A stretch of 21,944 bases of DNA from Scybalousia_A sp045221575 (GTDB taxonomy: Bacteria > Bacteroidota > Bacteroidia > Bacteroidales > P3). The position numbers were made by a program, and so were the translations under genes. Below the pieces are notes generated by a model that made no database searches, was not told where the DNA came from, and was given only the letters and a program-made list of their open reading frames with translations. Shown here one piece after another: positions 1-5,867 of the stretch; positions within the stretch are counted from its first letter, which is position 1; each line of letters starts with the position of its first letter. The stretch is from contig JBGUWU010000036.1 of NCBI GenBank assembly GCA_045221575.1, positions 1-21,944 on the forward strand. Direction: 5' to 3'.

Positions 1-426
1 AATTTGGGCAAAGATATTCAAGGTGAAGTTTCCTATGGAGGTAAAGATGGAAATAAAAATGTAATAAATATATCCTTAGCCTCAAAATGCAATAATGTAA
101 ATTTAATAATGGAACCTTTAGCGCATGAACTTAAACATACTTATCAGTTCTATGAAGGAAAATTAGGTTTTGTTATAAACGATAAAGGGGAACAAATAAC
201 CTGTAGTAATTCTAAACTTTTGGAACAAGAAGCTTTTACGAGGGGAGCGATGTTTTCTGGGAATACAATGTTAAACAATGGTAATTTTAGATTAGATTAT
301 AATTTAAATCACAGGAATTATCAATTGCCTGATACTGATGCCTATAACAGATTACTACCTATAACTACCGAACGAGAATATCGTCATAAATATAGGGATA
401 AGGTCATAATATATAATCATAAATAG
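1..426 (+). CDS. C-terminal fragment of a probable polymorphic toxin with a metallopeptidase (HExxH) domain
   Basis: The reading frame is open from the first base, so this is the 3' end of a longer gene; the TTG at 4 is probably internal. The visible 141 residues carry HELKH (bases 124-138), the HExxH zinc-peptidase signature, followed about 30 residues later by an EQEAF segment whose glutamates could be the third zinc ligand of a gluzincin. This H-E-L-K-H-x-Y-Q-F arrangement with a downstream E-x-E-A-F resembles, from memory, C-terminal toxin domains of Rhs/Wap proteins in Bacteroidetes. If so, it would be the variable effector tip of a contact-dependent or type VI-delivered toxin. A small secreted protein follows 3 bp later in the same direction, as expected for an immunity gene. 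The Rhs core itself is outside the window, so the class is inferred from the motif and context. A stand-alone metallopeptidase is the alternative. Confidence 0.6.
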   Translation, partial: NLGKDIQGEVSYGGKDGNKNVINISLASKCNNVNLIMEPLAHELKHTYQFYEGKLGFVINDKGEQITCSNSKLLEQEAFTRGAMFSGNTMLNNGNFRLDYNLNHRNYQLPDTDAYNRLLPITTEREYRHKYRDKVIIYNHK

Positions 427-429
427 AAC

Positions 430-1164
430 ATGAAAAATTTTTTTATTGCAACAATGTGTGTTATATTTTGCAATATCGTTTTTCCTCAAACATATTATGG
501 TAAAAATGATTTTGGTAAATTAGAATTTATCAATGATTCCATGTATGTAGCATCTTTTTATAGTGATAATGCAATGATATTTTACGACACAGGGACATAT
601 TACAAGATAGAAGATACATTATTTTTAAATTCGAAAGTAAAAACAGCCTTTGTTTTAGAAAAAATAAGTAGGGAAGAGGGATATAAGATGGAAGATGGAA
701 ATGGTCTTCATTATAATATAAAATTTTTCTCACGTCCCCCTGAATTACATGGGGAGTACCAAATGGATATAGAGTGTGTTGGTTGTTGTATTTTATATGA
801 TGATATAAACAAAGAATTTAAATGTCCTGTTTCTTTTTGTGATGATATTATTGTTATCTTCGATGGTGCTATATATAAACGTTTTTTAGCTAAAGGGGAT
901 CATCATTATGGAGAATATAAAATTAAAATAACAGATGATAAAATGGATAGAATCTATTTGGATAATTTTCCTTTACAAATAAAAAAGAATAAGCTAATAC
1001 CCATAGATAAAAATAAAAATGAAGATTGTTGGATAAATAACGGTTTTTATTTCCCAATAATGACACGTAAAAGTAAAGATTATGAGCCGGATCCAAGGCA
1101 TAATAAAACAATAAGAGTAGTCTTTCGTGGTATTATAGGCTTTTATCCGGGTTATGACCATTAA
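430..1164 (+). CDS. Secreted protein of unknown family, candidate immunity protein
   Basis: This encodes 244 residues. The N-terminus is a signal peptide: MKNFF, a hydrophobic stretch to about residue 18, then a probable signal peptidase I site near FPQ-T, the usual Bacteroidetes pattern ending in Q. The mature part is rich in Tyr, Asp, Lys and Ile, with no membrane segment, and contains a Cys cluster (ECVGCC around residues 115-120) plus two more cysteines near 130 and 136 that could form disulfides in the periplasm. I do not recognise the family. The start lies 3 bp after the stop of the metallopeptidase-toxin fragment, so the two are very probably co-transcribed. That spacing and the envelope location would fit an immunity protein acting where the toxin arrives, but this is inferred from position only. 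It could equally be an unrelated accessory lipid- or wall-associated protein. Confidence 0.65.
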   Translation: MKNFFIATMCVIFCNIVFPQTYYGKNDFGKLEFINDSMYVASFYSDNAMIFYDTGTYYKIEDTLFLNSKVKTAFVLEKISREEGYKMEDGNGLHYNIKFFSRPPELHGEYQMDIECVGCCILYDDINKEFKCPVSFCDDIIVIFDGAIYKRFLAKGDHHYGEYKIKITDDKMDRIYLDNFPLQIKKNKLIPIDKNKNEDCWINNGFYFPIMTRKSKDYEPDPRHNKTIRVVFRGIIGFYPGYDH

Positions 1165-1238
1165 ATTACAAATTAATTAAAATTATTTATAAGCTATTTC
1201 TCTATATGGCTTTAAGAATGACAGATTAAAAATTTTTC

Positions 1239-1246
1239 TATCTTTG
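1239..1246 (+). promoter_or_regulatory. Possible -7 box (TAtcTTTG) upstream of the toxin-antitoxin pair
   Basis: The sequence matches the Bacteroidetes -7 consensus TAnnTTTG and continues as GCAAAATG, as many such promoters do. No TTG is found at the expected -33 distance. It would give a leader of about 170 nt to the toxin gene. The same 18 bases recur at 2161. The call rests on one box only. Confidence 0.35.
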
Positions 1247-1273
1247 CAAAATGATATTAAAGGATAAAATATT
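1239..1273 (+). repeat. Left copy of a 35-bp imperfect direct repeat flanking higBA
   Basis: Bases 1239-1256 are identical to 2161-2178 (18 of 18) and the next 17 positions match at 12, so about 30 of 35 agree. The two copies are 922 bp apart and bracket the toxin-antitoxin genes. The identical core contains a TAtcTTTG promoter-like box, so shared promoter function could explain part of the similarity. Confidence 0.5.
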
Positions 1274-1318
1274 GACTAATTTTAATACTAATTCCGCGTC
1301 TTTTGAAAATTTGTATTC

Positions 1319-1340
1319 ATCGCACGATAGTAAGTGCGAT
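1319..1340. repeat. 7-bp stem inverted repeat in the higBA upstream region
   Basis: ATCGCAC (1319-1325) and GTGCGAT (1334-1340) are perfect complements around an 8-base spacer. No T-tract follows on the + strand. It lies between the two promoter-like boxes ahead of the toxin gene and could be an operator for the HigA-type repressor or just a hairpin. The rest of 1165-1421 is AT-rich and shows no coding potential that I trust. Confidence 0.35.
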
Positions 1341-1395
1341 TATAAAAATAGCTAATAAAACTATATAATTATTATACTTAATTAAAAAAAATATA

Positions 1396-1403
1396 TAATT
1401 TTG
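1396..1403 (+). promoter_or_regulatory. Probable -7 box (TAatTTTG) of the higBA pair
   Basis: TAatTTTG followed by C fits the Bacteroidetes consensus TAnnTTTG. It ends 18 bp before the toxin start codon, giving a very short leader, which is common for toxin-antitoxin promoters. No TTG is seen at -33. The short distance would let an antitoxin bound at the promoter block initiation directly. Confidence 0.45.
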
Positions 1404-1421
1404 CAAACAGAATATTAGACT

Positions 1422-1745
1422 ATGGAAATAATTTTTAAAGACAAAGATTTAGAGGAATTAATAGCCGCAGGAAAGAATAAACATTACAAAAAGATTGTAA
1501 AAGACAATGTTTTAATGAATGGACTAATAAGAGCATATACAACGCTTCTATTTGCCAAAGACATAATGGAAGTACAGAATATCAGTTTTCTTCATTATGA
1601 ACGTTTAAAACACGATTATACAGGAATTAGTAGTATTAGAATAGTACAAAACAGGGTTGAGAGATTATTATTTACAGAAAATGAAAATAAGATAGAAATA
1701 ACATTATTAAAATTAGATACAACACATTATGGAAACAAAAAATAA
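1422..1745 (+). CDS. higB: RelE/ParE-superfamily toxin (HigB-like)
   Basis: The product has 107 residues, the usual size for this superfamily. The fold pattern is visible: an N-terminal strand (MEIIF), a helical region with the K-x-K-x-Y-K-K-type motif (GKNKHYKK, about 18-25) typical of Bacteroidetes members, a second helix with ARxI-like spacing, and C-terminal strands SSIRIVQNRVERLLF followed by KIEITLLKLDTTHYG. HigB toxins of this class are ribosome-dependent mRNA interferases; that activity is a family property and is not shown here. The gene overlaps the following HTH gene by 17 bp, giving toxin-first order as in higBA and unlike relBE. The overlap implies translational coupling. The DTTHYG tail corresponds to the H-Y-G ending common in this subgroup. 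Host killing or growth arrest is assumed, not tested. Confidence 0.78.
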   Translation: MEIIFKDKDLEELIAAGKNKHYKKIVKDNVLMNGLIRAYTTLLFAKDIMEVQNISFLHYERLKHDYTGISSIRIVQNRVERLLFTENENKIEITLLKLDTTHYGNKK

Positions 1746-2106
1746 ATTAACACCTTATAAGGTTGTACATCCAAGCGAGATTTTAAAAGAAGAATTACAA
1801 GCGAGGGGAATTAAACAAAAAGACTTTGCAGCGGCTATTGGAATACAGCCGAGTAATTTTAATGCTATTATCAATGGCAAAAAGAATATAACAAAATCCA
1901 TTGCTGAAAAGATAGCAGAAAATTTAGGGGGTATAACAGCAGATTTTTGGATAAAGGTACAAAAAGCATATAATGAGAGTATCAAGCAAGAAATAAAGCC
2001 TATTATCCAAAAAGAAGAAGAAAGTAAAGAAATAGCAATACTAAGGCACTTTGCCACAATAGAGAATGAATTGTCTATTTTAAGAAGATTGTTAATTGCC
2101 CACTAA
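1729..2106 (+). CDS. higA: HigA-like antitoxin, XRE-family helix-turn-helix repressor
   Basis: The product has 125 residues. The N-terminal half is a typical HigA/VapI HTH domain: HPSEILKEELQARGIKQ (about 14-30), the DNA-recognition segment with IQPSNFNAIINGKKNIT (about 43-59), then AEKIAENLGG and ADFWIKVQKAY (about 75-85), the F/W-W-x-x-x-Q-x-x-Y signature of the family. The last 35 residues are charged and helical and may form the extra dimer or toxin contact. The ATG lies inside the toxin gene (17-bp overlap), so expression should be coupled. It should neutralise the upstream toxin and repress the pair's own promoter. The start is placed where the HPSEIL domain has its normal short N-terminal lead. 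Confidence 0.82.
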   Translation: METKNKLTPYKVVHPSEILKEELQARGIKQKDFAAAIGIQPSNFNAIINGKKNITKSIAEKIAENLGGITADFWIKVQKAYNESIKQEIKPIIQKEEESKEIAILRHFATIENELSILRRLLIAH

Positions 2107-2160
2107 TCGAAGTGCAGAGATTACAAGTAGATACAAAACTTTTATTGTAGTTAGATTCCT

Positions 2161-2195
2161 TATCTTTGCAAAATGATACAAAGTGATGAAATATT
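2161..2195 (+). repeat. Right copy of the 35-bp direct repeat flanking higBA
   Basis: The copy starts with TAtcTTTGCAAAATGATA, identical to 1239-1256, followed by a segment with 12 of 17 matches. It begins 54 bp after the antitoxin stop codon. It also contains a TAnnTTTG box (2161-2168) with no gene obviously placed to use it. Confidence 0.5.
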
Positions 2196-2201
2196 ATTAA
2201 G

Positions 2202-2318
2202 AAGCATGGGATAGTATTCCAAAAAAAGTGTGTAAAATTCGGAAGTATTTTAAATTTGCAAATAATAAAAATAAAACACTATGAATTTTACACACTTTTT
2301 AGGGACACTACCATGTTT
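2202..2318. mobile_element. Long palindrome, possibly a MITE or paired insertion-sequence ends
   Basis: An 18-bp perfect inverted repeat (2223-2240 against 2283-2300, AAAAAGTGTGTAAAATTC) has a 42-base centre. Outside it the pairing continues imperfectly: 2205-2220 (CATGGGATAGTATTCC) against 2302-2315 (GGGACACTACCATG), giving arms of about 33-36 bp. The terminal motif TAGTGTCCC-n-AAAAAGTGTGTAAA resembles, from memory, the termini of IS256-family elements. The centre has a TAaaTTTG promoter-like box (2251-2258) but no transposase. A run of seven T follows at 2316-2322, so transcripts from higBA could also terminate here. No 8-9 bp target duplication is apparent. The 328-bp gap between the antitoxin and the next gene is otherwise featureless apart from the repeat at 2161. 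Confidence 0.45.
2251..2258 (+). promoter_or_regulatory. Promoter-like TAaaTTTG box inside the palindrome
   Basis: The box matches TAnnTTTG and is followed by GCAAATAATAAAAATA. It lies in the 42-base centre of the inverted repeat and points rightwards, away from the toxin-antitoxin genes and towards the 3' end of the convergent outer-membrane gene. Only a 21-codon frame starts downstream at 2281, so no real gene is served. Confidence 0.3.
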
Positions 2319-2434
2319 TTTTCTCAAACATTCACACTTACAATGACGACACAATTCTTTTCTTATTATGTCAGTTGGCTATTTTTTGTTGTGCCAGTTG
2401 GCGGAAAAATTACACAAATAGAAAAACAGATTCT

Positions 2435-3043
2435 TTAAAGTTTAAATCTAAATCCTGCACTGAGGAAACCTTTATTTCCTACTCCTAATTCAGTGAAGAA
2501 CTTAAACCTTTCTCCTCCAAACTCAGCACCTATTGGAGTTAGTTGAAAGGCTACCATCAGTTGATCATCAGAACTTTTCTCTGCTCCACTGTCGTCTAAT
2601 GGCATTGTCGTCTCGTATCTGTAGTATGCTCCTACGCCTGCATAAGAATAAAAATTCACATGACTTTTATGTGACCAAGTAATTTTGAGTGTCGGCATAC
2701 AATAATAGTAGTTTCTGAAGTTCTCTCTTTTATAGTTTACATCATCATAACCACTTTTGTATATAGTTTTGTTTGCACTATAACCTGCAAGAAGACCATA
2801 AGCAAGTTTATCTGATTGATGATAAGTATATTCAAGAGAATAAGAACCATAGCTTGCCATATCATCTGGGACTACTAAACCTAATGTTAATGCAGCTATC
2901 AATATATCCAAAAACATCCTATTATCTGTACTTGGTAACAAGCCTGCAGAAACACTCATCTCATGTTTAGATGGATTGCTCTGTTGTGCTTTACATGGCA
3001 AAAGCATCAACGCTATCAGTAAAAATATAACTACTCGTTTCAT
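2435..3043 (-). CDS. Outer-membrane beta-barrel protein, small
   Basis: The ATG start at 3043 gives 202 residues; a TTG two codons upstream is less likely. The N-terminus is a signal peptide (MKRVV, hydrophobic to about residue 16, then CKA-QQ). The mature protein has alternating aromatic/hydrophobic strands separated by polar turns (YGLLAGYSANK, YSYAGVGAYYRYE, MVAFQLTPIGAEF, FKFFTELGVGNKG), ending in a strand FLSAGFRFKL, as in eight-strand barrels of the OmpA/OmpW-like or Bacteroidetes PorT-like types. An internal hydrophobic stretch (MFLDILIAALTLGLVVP, about 43-59) is unusual for a barrel and may be a surface or periplasmic loop. The substrate is unknown. It lies downstream of the ribosomal operon but beyond its terminator, so it is probably separately transcribed. 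No clear TAnnTTTG promoter is seen in 3044-3135; the nearest match is the one-off TGTCTTTG at 3093-3100. Confidence 0.72.
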   Translation of the reverse strand: MKRVVIFLLIALMLLPCKAQQSNPSKHEMSVSAGLLPSTDNRMFLDILIAALTLGLVVPDDMASYGSYSLEYTYHQSDKLAYGLLAGYSANKTIYKSGYDDVNYKRENFRNYYYCMPTLKITWSHKSHVNFYSYAGVGAYYRYETTMPLDDSGAEKSSDDQLMVAFQLTPIGAEFGGERFKFFTELGVGNKGFLSAGFRFKL

Positions 3044-3135
3044 AAGCAAATACTCTTTTCATTTAGTTTATAAAAAAGTGTGCCATTCTTCACAAAGACA
3101 TAAAAATATTGTAAAAATCTTATTCGCTCTCATGA

Positions 3136-3173
3136 AAAAAATCTGTCTATCTTTTCAGATAAACAGATTTTTT
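3136..3173 (-). terminator. Bidirectional rho-independent terminator after rplQ
   Basis: AAAAAATCTGT (3136-3146) pairs with ACAGATTTTTT (3163-3173). After one mismatch an inner 5-bp stem TATCT/AGATA closes a TTTC loop. On the minus strand the stem ends in a run of U, so it should terminate the long ribosomal-protein transcript 27 bp after the rplQ stop. The T-run on the other side makes it symmetrical. Confidence 0.85.
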
Positions 3174-3199
3174 CTTTTATCTAAGAAATCAATAGATAA

Positions 3200-3736
3200 T
3201 TATTCTGCCTTTGGGGTTTCTTCTGTTGCAGTTTCAGTAGCAGGCTCTTCTGCCTTTACTTCCTCAGCAACTTCCTCCTTTGGAACTTCTGCTACAGGAA
3301 CTTCTACGTTAGCAGCTTTTTTTCTACCACCTCTACGAGTTGTCTTAGCTTTCTTTGTAGTCTCCTTAAGCATGTTTTCATTATAATCTACCAATTCCAT
3401 CATAGCCATTTCAGCACCGTCTCCTAAACGTCTTCCTATTTTAAGGATACGAGTGTAACCACCATTACGGTTAGCAACCTTTTGAGATACTTCACGGAAC
3501 AATTCTGTTACAGCTTCTTTATCTCTAAGCTTTGCGAACACAATACGTCTTTGGTGTGTTGAATCTTCTTTGGATTTAGTTATCAATGGCTCTACATATT
3601 TCTTCAACGCTTTAGCCTTAGCCAAAGTGGTTTCTATTCTTTTATGTTTTATCAAGGAAGATGCCATATTAGAAAGCATAGAACTTCTGTGGGCTGCTGT
3701 TCTTGATAAATGATTTACTTTACAACCGTGTCTCAT
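3200..3736 (-). CDS. rplQ: Large-subunit ribosomal protein L17 with long acidic tail
   Basis: The product has 178 residues. The L17 core begins MRHGCKVNHLSRTAAHRSSML and runs to about residue 120 (MAMMELVDYNE). It binds 23S rRNA near the exit tunnel on the solvent side. Beyond it is a tail of about 57 residues: a basic stretch (KKAKTTRRGGRKK) followed by a Glu/Ala/Val/Pro/Thr-rich low-complexity end. E. coli L17 has 127 residues; extended L17 is common in Bacteroidetes. The gene starts 5 bp after rpoA and is the last gene of the super-operon, ending just before a strong terminator, as at the end of the alpha operon in many bacteria. Confidence 0.97.
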   Translation of the reverse strand: MRHGCKVNHLSRTAAHRSSMLSNMASSLIKHKRIETTLAKAKALKKYVEPLITKSKEDSTHQRRIVFAKLRDKEAVTELFREVSQKVANRNGGYTRILKIGRRLGDGAEMAMMELVDYNENMLKETTKKAKTTRRGGRKKAANVEVPVAEVPKEEVAEEVKAEEPATETATEETPKAE

Positions 3737-3741
3737 CTTAT

Positions 3742-4734
3742 TTACTCTTTTTCTAATTTATACTTTGAAATATCCATACCAAACTCAAGGTTCTTAGACT
3801 TAACTAAGTTCTCCAATTCTGTTAGAGATTTTCTACCAAAATTACGGAACTTCAACAATTCAGATTTAGCTATCTGAACAAGGTCTCCAAGAGTATCTAC
3901 CTCTGCTGCTTTCAAACAGTTAAGAGCTCTAACTGACAAGTCCATATCAACAAGTCTTGTCTTAAGCATTTGACGAATATGCAATGTTTCTTCGTCAAAA
4001 TCATCTGTTTGGCTTTGAATGTCGGTTTGAATATCTATTTTCTTATCGGAGAATAATACCAAATGCTGAATAAGTATTTGAGCGGCCTCCTTCAATGCAT
4101 CTTTTGGAGTTATAGATCCGTCTGTTTCTATGTCAAAAACAAGTTTGTCATAGTCTGTTCTTTGCCCAACTCTATAGTTCTCTACAGAATATTTTACATT
4201 CTTTATTGGAGTAAATATAGAATCTATAGCAATTGTTCCAACGGGATCATTACTTCTTACATTTTCTTCTGAAGGCACATATCCTCTTCCTTTTTCAATA
4301 CGCATAGTTATGTTTAGGCTTACATCAGAAGTCATGTGACATATCTCTACGTCTGTATTAAGAACTTGAAATGCGTTAAGATATTTATTGATGTCCTTTG
4401 CCAAGAAAACTGTATTGCCTTCTATTTTGAAAGACACTTCTTCGCTTTCTTGTTCCTCAATCTGACGTTTAAAGCTAAGACGTTTTAGATTAAGAATGAT
4501 TTCTGTCATATCTTCAACAACACCATGAATAGTATCAAATTCATGATCAACTCCCTCAATACGTACAGCAGTGATTGCAAATCCCTCTAATGAAGATAAC
4601 AATATTCTACGTAAAGCATTTCCTATCGTATTACCGTAGCCAGGCTCCAAAGGACGAAACTCAAATTTACCTTTGTAATTGTCTGACTCTATCATTATAA
4701 CCTTTTCAGGTTGTTGAAAAGCTAATATGGCCAT
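3742..4734 (-). CDS. rpoA: DNA-directed RNA polymerase alpha subunit
   Basis: The product has 330 residues, normal for RpoA. The N-terminal domain (about 1-235) has the dimerisation signature PLEPGYGNTIGNALRRILLSS and the conserved strand segments VEDMTEIILNLK and LFSDKK. A linker of about 20 residues leads to the C-terminal domain (about 255-320: LDMxLSVRALNCLKAAEVDTLGDL, then KFRNFGRKSLTELE), which contacts promoter DNA and activators. Dimers nucleate assembly of beta and beta'. The gene sits between rpsD (25-bp gap) and rplQ (5-bp gap), the conserved alpha-operon position. A Shine-Dalgarno-like AGGAGA lies at 4743-4748, 8 bp before the start, which is notable in this phylum. Confidence 0.98.
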   Translation of the reverse strand: MAILAFQQPEKVIMIESDNYKGKFEFRPLEPGYGNTIGNALRRILLSSLEGFAITAVRIEGVDHEFDTIHGVVEDMTEIILNLKRLSFKRQIEEQESEEVSFKIEGNTVFLAKDINKYLNAFQVLNTDVEICHMTSDVSLNITMRIEKGRGYVPSEENVRSNDPVGTIAIDSIFTPIKNVKYSVENYRVGQRTDYDKLVFDIETDGSITPKDALKEAAQILIQHLVLFSDKKIDIQTDIQSQTDDFDEETLHIRQMLKTRLVDMDLSVRALNCLKAAEVDTLGDLVQIAKSELLKFRNFGRKSLTELENLVKSKNLEFGMDISKYKLEKE

Positions 4735-4759
4735 ATATTATTTCTCCTATTTATTATTT

Positions 4760-5359
4760 TTACTTAGAATACAACTCAACGATAGCTTGCTCGTTAATCT
4801 TTTCTGGAATATCTGCTCTTTGAGGATAGTTCATAAACTTACCTTCTTTCTTAGCCTCGTCCCACTCAAGCCATGAATATTGCATTCTTGAAGCCAAAGA
4901 ATCTTCTATAACTTCCAAAGATTTTGAACGCTCTCTAACGCCTACGCTATCACCTTCTTTCAATAGATAAGAAGGAATATTAACAACTGAACCATTAACG
5001 GTTATATGTTTATGAGATACCAATTGACGTGCTTGATTACGAGTCTTTGCTATACCCAAACGATAAACAACATTGTCCAAACGAGATTCTATTAATTGAA
5101 GCAAAACTTCACCTGTGATACCTCCCTTACGAGAAGCTTTGTCAAACAAGTTACGGAATTGTCTTTCTAATATACCATAAGTGTATTTAGCTTTTTGTTT
5201 TTCCATCAACTGAACACCATATTCAGATTGTTTTGCACGTCTGCGACTTCCGTGTTGTCCTGGTGCGTATGGACGTTTATCATAAGACTTATCAGGTCCG
5301 TATATTGGCTCTCTGAATTTTCTTGCTATTTTGGTTTTAGGTCCTGTGTATCTTGCCAT
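4760..5359 (-). CDS. rpsD: Small-subunit ribosomal protein S4
   Basis: The product has 199 residues. It is a primary 16S rRNA-binding protein that nucleates assembly of the 30S body and contributes to the mRNA entry site. The N-terminus (MARYTGPKTKIARKFREP, then YAPGQHGSRRRAKQSEYG) lacks the Cys-x-x-Cys zinc motif found in some S4 proteins. The S4 RNA-binding fold is clear at about 92-155 (RLDNVVYRLGIAKTRNQARQLVSHKHITVNG). In other bacteria S4 represses the alpha operon translationally, so it is the first candidate ligand for the hairpin upstream of rpsK. Confidence 0.98.
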   Translation of the reverse strand: MARYTGPKTKIARKFREPIYGPDKSYDKRPYAPGQHGSRRRAKQSEYGVQLMEKQKAKYTYGILERQFRNLFDKASRKGGITGEVLLQLIESRLDNVVYRLGIAKTRNQARQLVSHKHITVNGSVVNIPSYLLKEGDSVGVRERSKSLEVIEDSLASRMQYSWLEWDEAKKEGKFMNYPQRADIPEKINEQAIVELYSK

Positions 5360-5395
5360 TTTCTACAACTTTATTAAATTAATTACTAAAAAAAA

Positions 5396-5785
5396 TTATA
5401 CACGTCTTCTTTTTGGAGGACGGCAACCATTGTGTGGTAATGGAGTAACGTCTGTTATTTCCAATACTTCAATGCCACATGTATTAATAGCACGTATAGC
5501 TGCTTCACGTCCTGCTCCAGGACCCTTTACGAATACCTTTACTTTTCTTAAACCATAATCATACGCAACTTTAGCGCAATCCTCTGCTGCCATTTGTGAA
5601 GCGTATGGGGTATTCTTCTTTGAACCCTTGAAACCCATCTTTCCAGCTGAAGACCATGAAATCACTTGTCCTGCATTATTGGTCAAGGAAATAATGCAAT
5701 TGTTGAAAGATGCAAAGATTGTTGCTCTGCCTTGTGGTTCAACTTTTACTACTCTTTTCTTTGTTGGTTTTGAATTTTTTGCCAT
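5396..5785 (-). CDS. rpsK: Small-subunit ribosomal protein S11
   Basis: The product has 129 residues, standard length. It binds 16S rRNA at the platform next to the anti-Shine-Dalgarno region. Diagnostic segments are FASFNNCIISLTN, GFKGSKKNTPYASQMAAE, and the C-terminal VTPLPHNGCRPPKRRRV. The PHNGC motif is present; in some species its Asn-Gly pair converts to isoaspartate. The gene follows rpsM after an 82-bp gap that holds a 9-bp stem hairpin, one of the widest gaps in the operon. rpsD follows after 36 bp. Confidence 0.98.
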   Translation of the reverse strand: MAKNSKPTKKRVVKVEPQGRATIFASFNNCIISLTNNAGQVISWSSAGKMGFKGSKKNTPYASQMAAEDCAKVAYDYGLRKVKVFVKGPGAGREAAIRAINTCGIEVLEITDVTPLPHNGCRPPKRRRV

Positions 5786-5799
5786 TTTTTCGTAGTTTT

Positions 5800-5851
5800 A
5801 TTGAATGCTCCGCTTTATTCTATTCTTTTTTATAGGTAATCCGCATTCAAT
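5800..5851 (-). promoter_or_regulatory. Hairpin between rpsM and rpsK, possible ribosomal-protein leader
   Basis: ATTGAATGC (5800-5808) and GCATTCAAT (5843-5851) form a perfect 9-bp stem around a 34-base, A-rich loop. On the mRNA the stem ends 14 bases before the rpsK start codon, so folding could limit ribosome access. No U-tract follows, so it is not a terminator. Its position inside the alpha operon suggests feedback control by an operon product such as S4 or S11; this is an inference. Confidence 0.5.
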
Positions 5852-5867
5852 TGTTAATTTACTTTAC

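Noticed and set aside
1251..1355. 34-codon frame directly after the TAtcTTTG box upstream of higBA
   Set aside because: Its ATG would lie at or before the expected transcription start of that box, it has no family resemblance, and it spans the inverted repeat at 1319-1340.
2281..2346. 21-codon frame starting in the right arm of the palindrome, and the overlapping longer frame 2256-2438
   Set aside because: The first is too short and both consist of palindrome and AT-rich sequence with no recognisable transposase motif.
3093..3100. TGTCTTTG as a promoter for the outer-membrane protein gene
   Set aside because: It differs from TAnnTTTG at a key base and no TTG lies at the right distance upstream.
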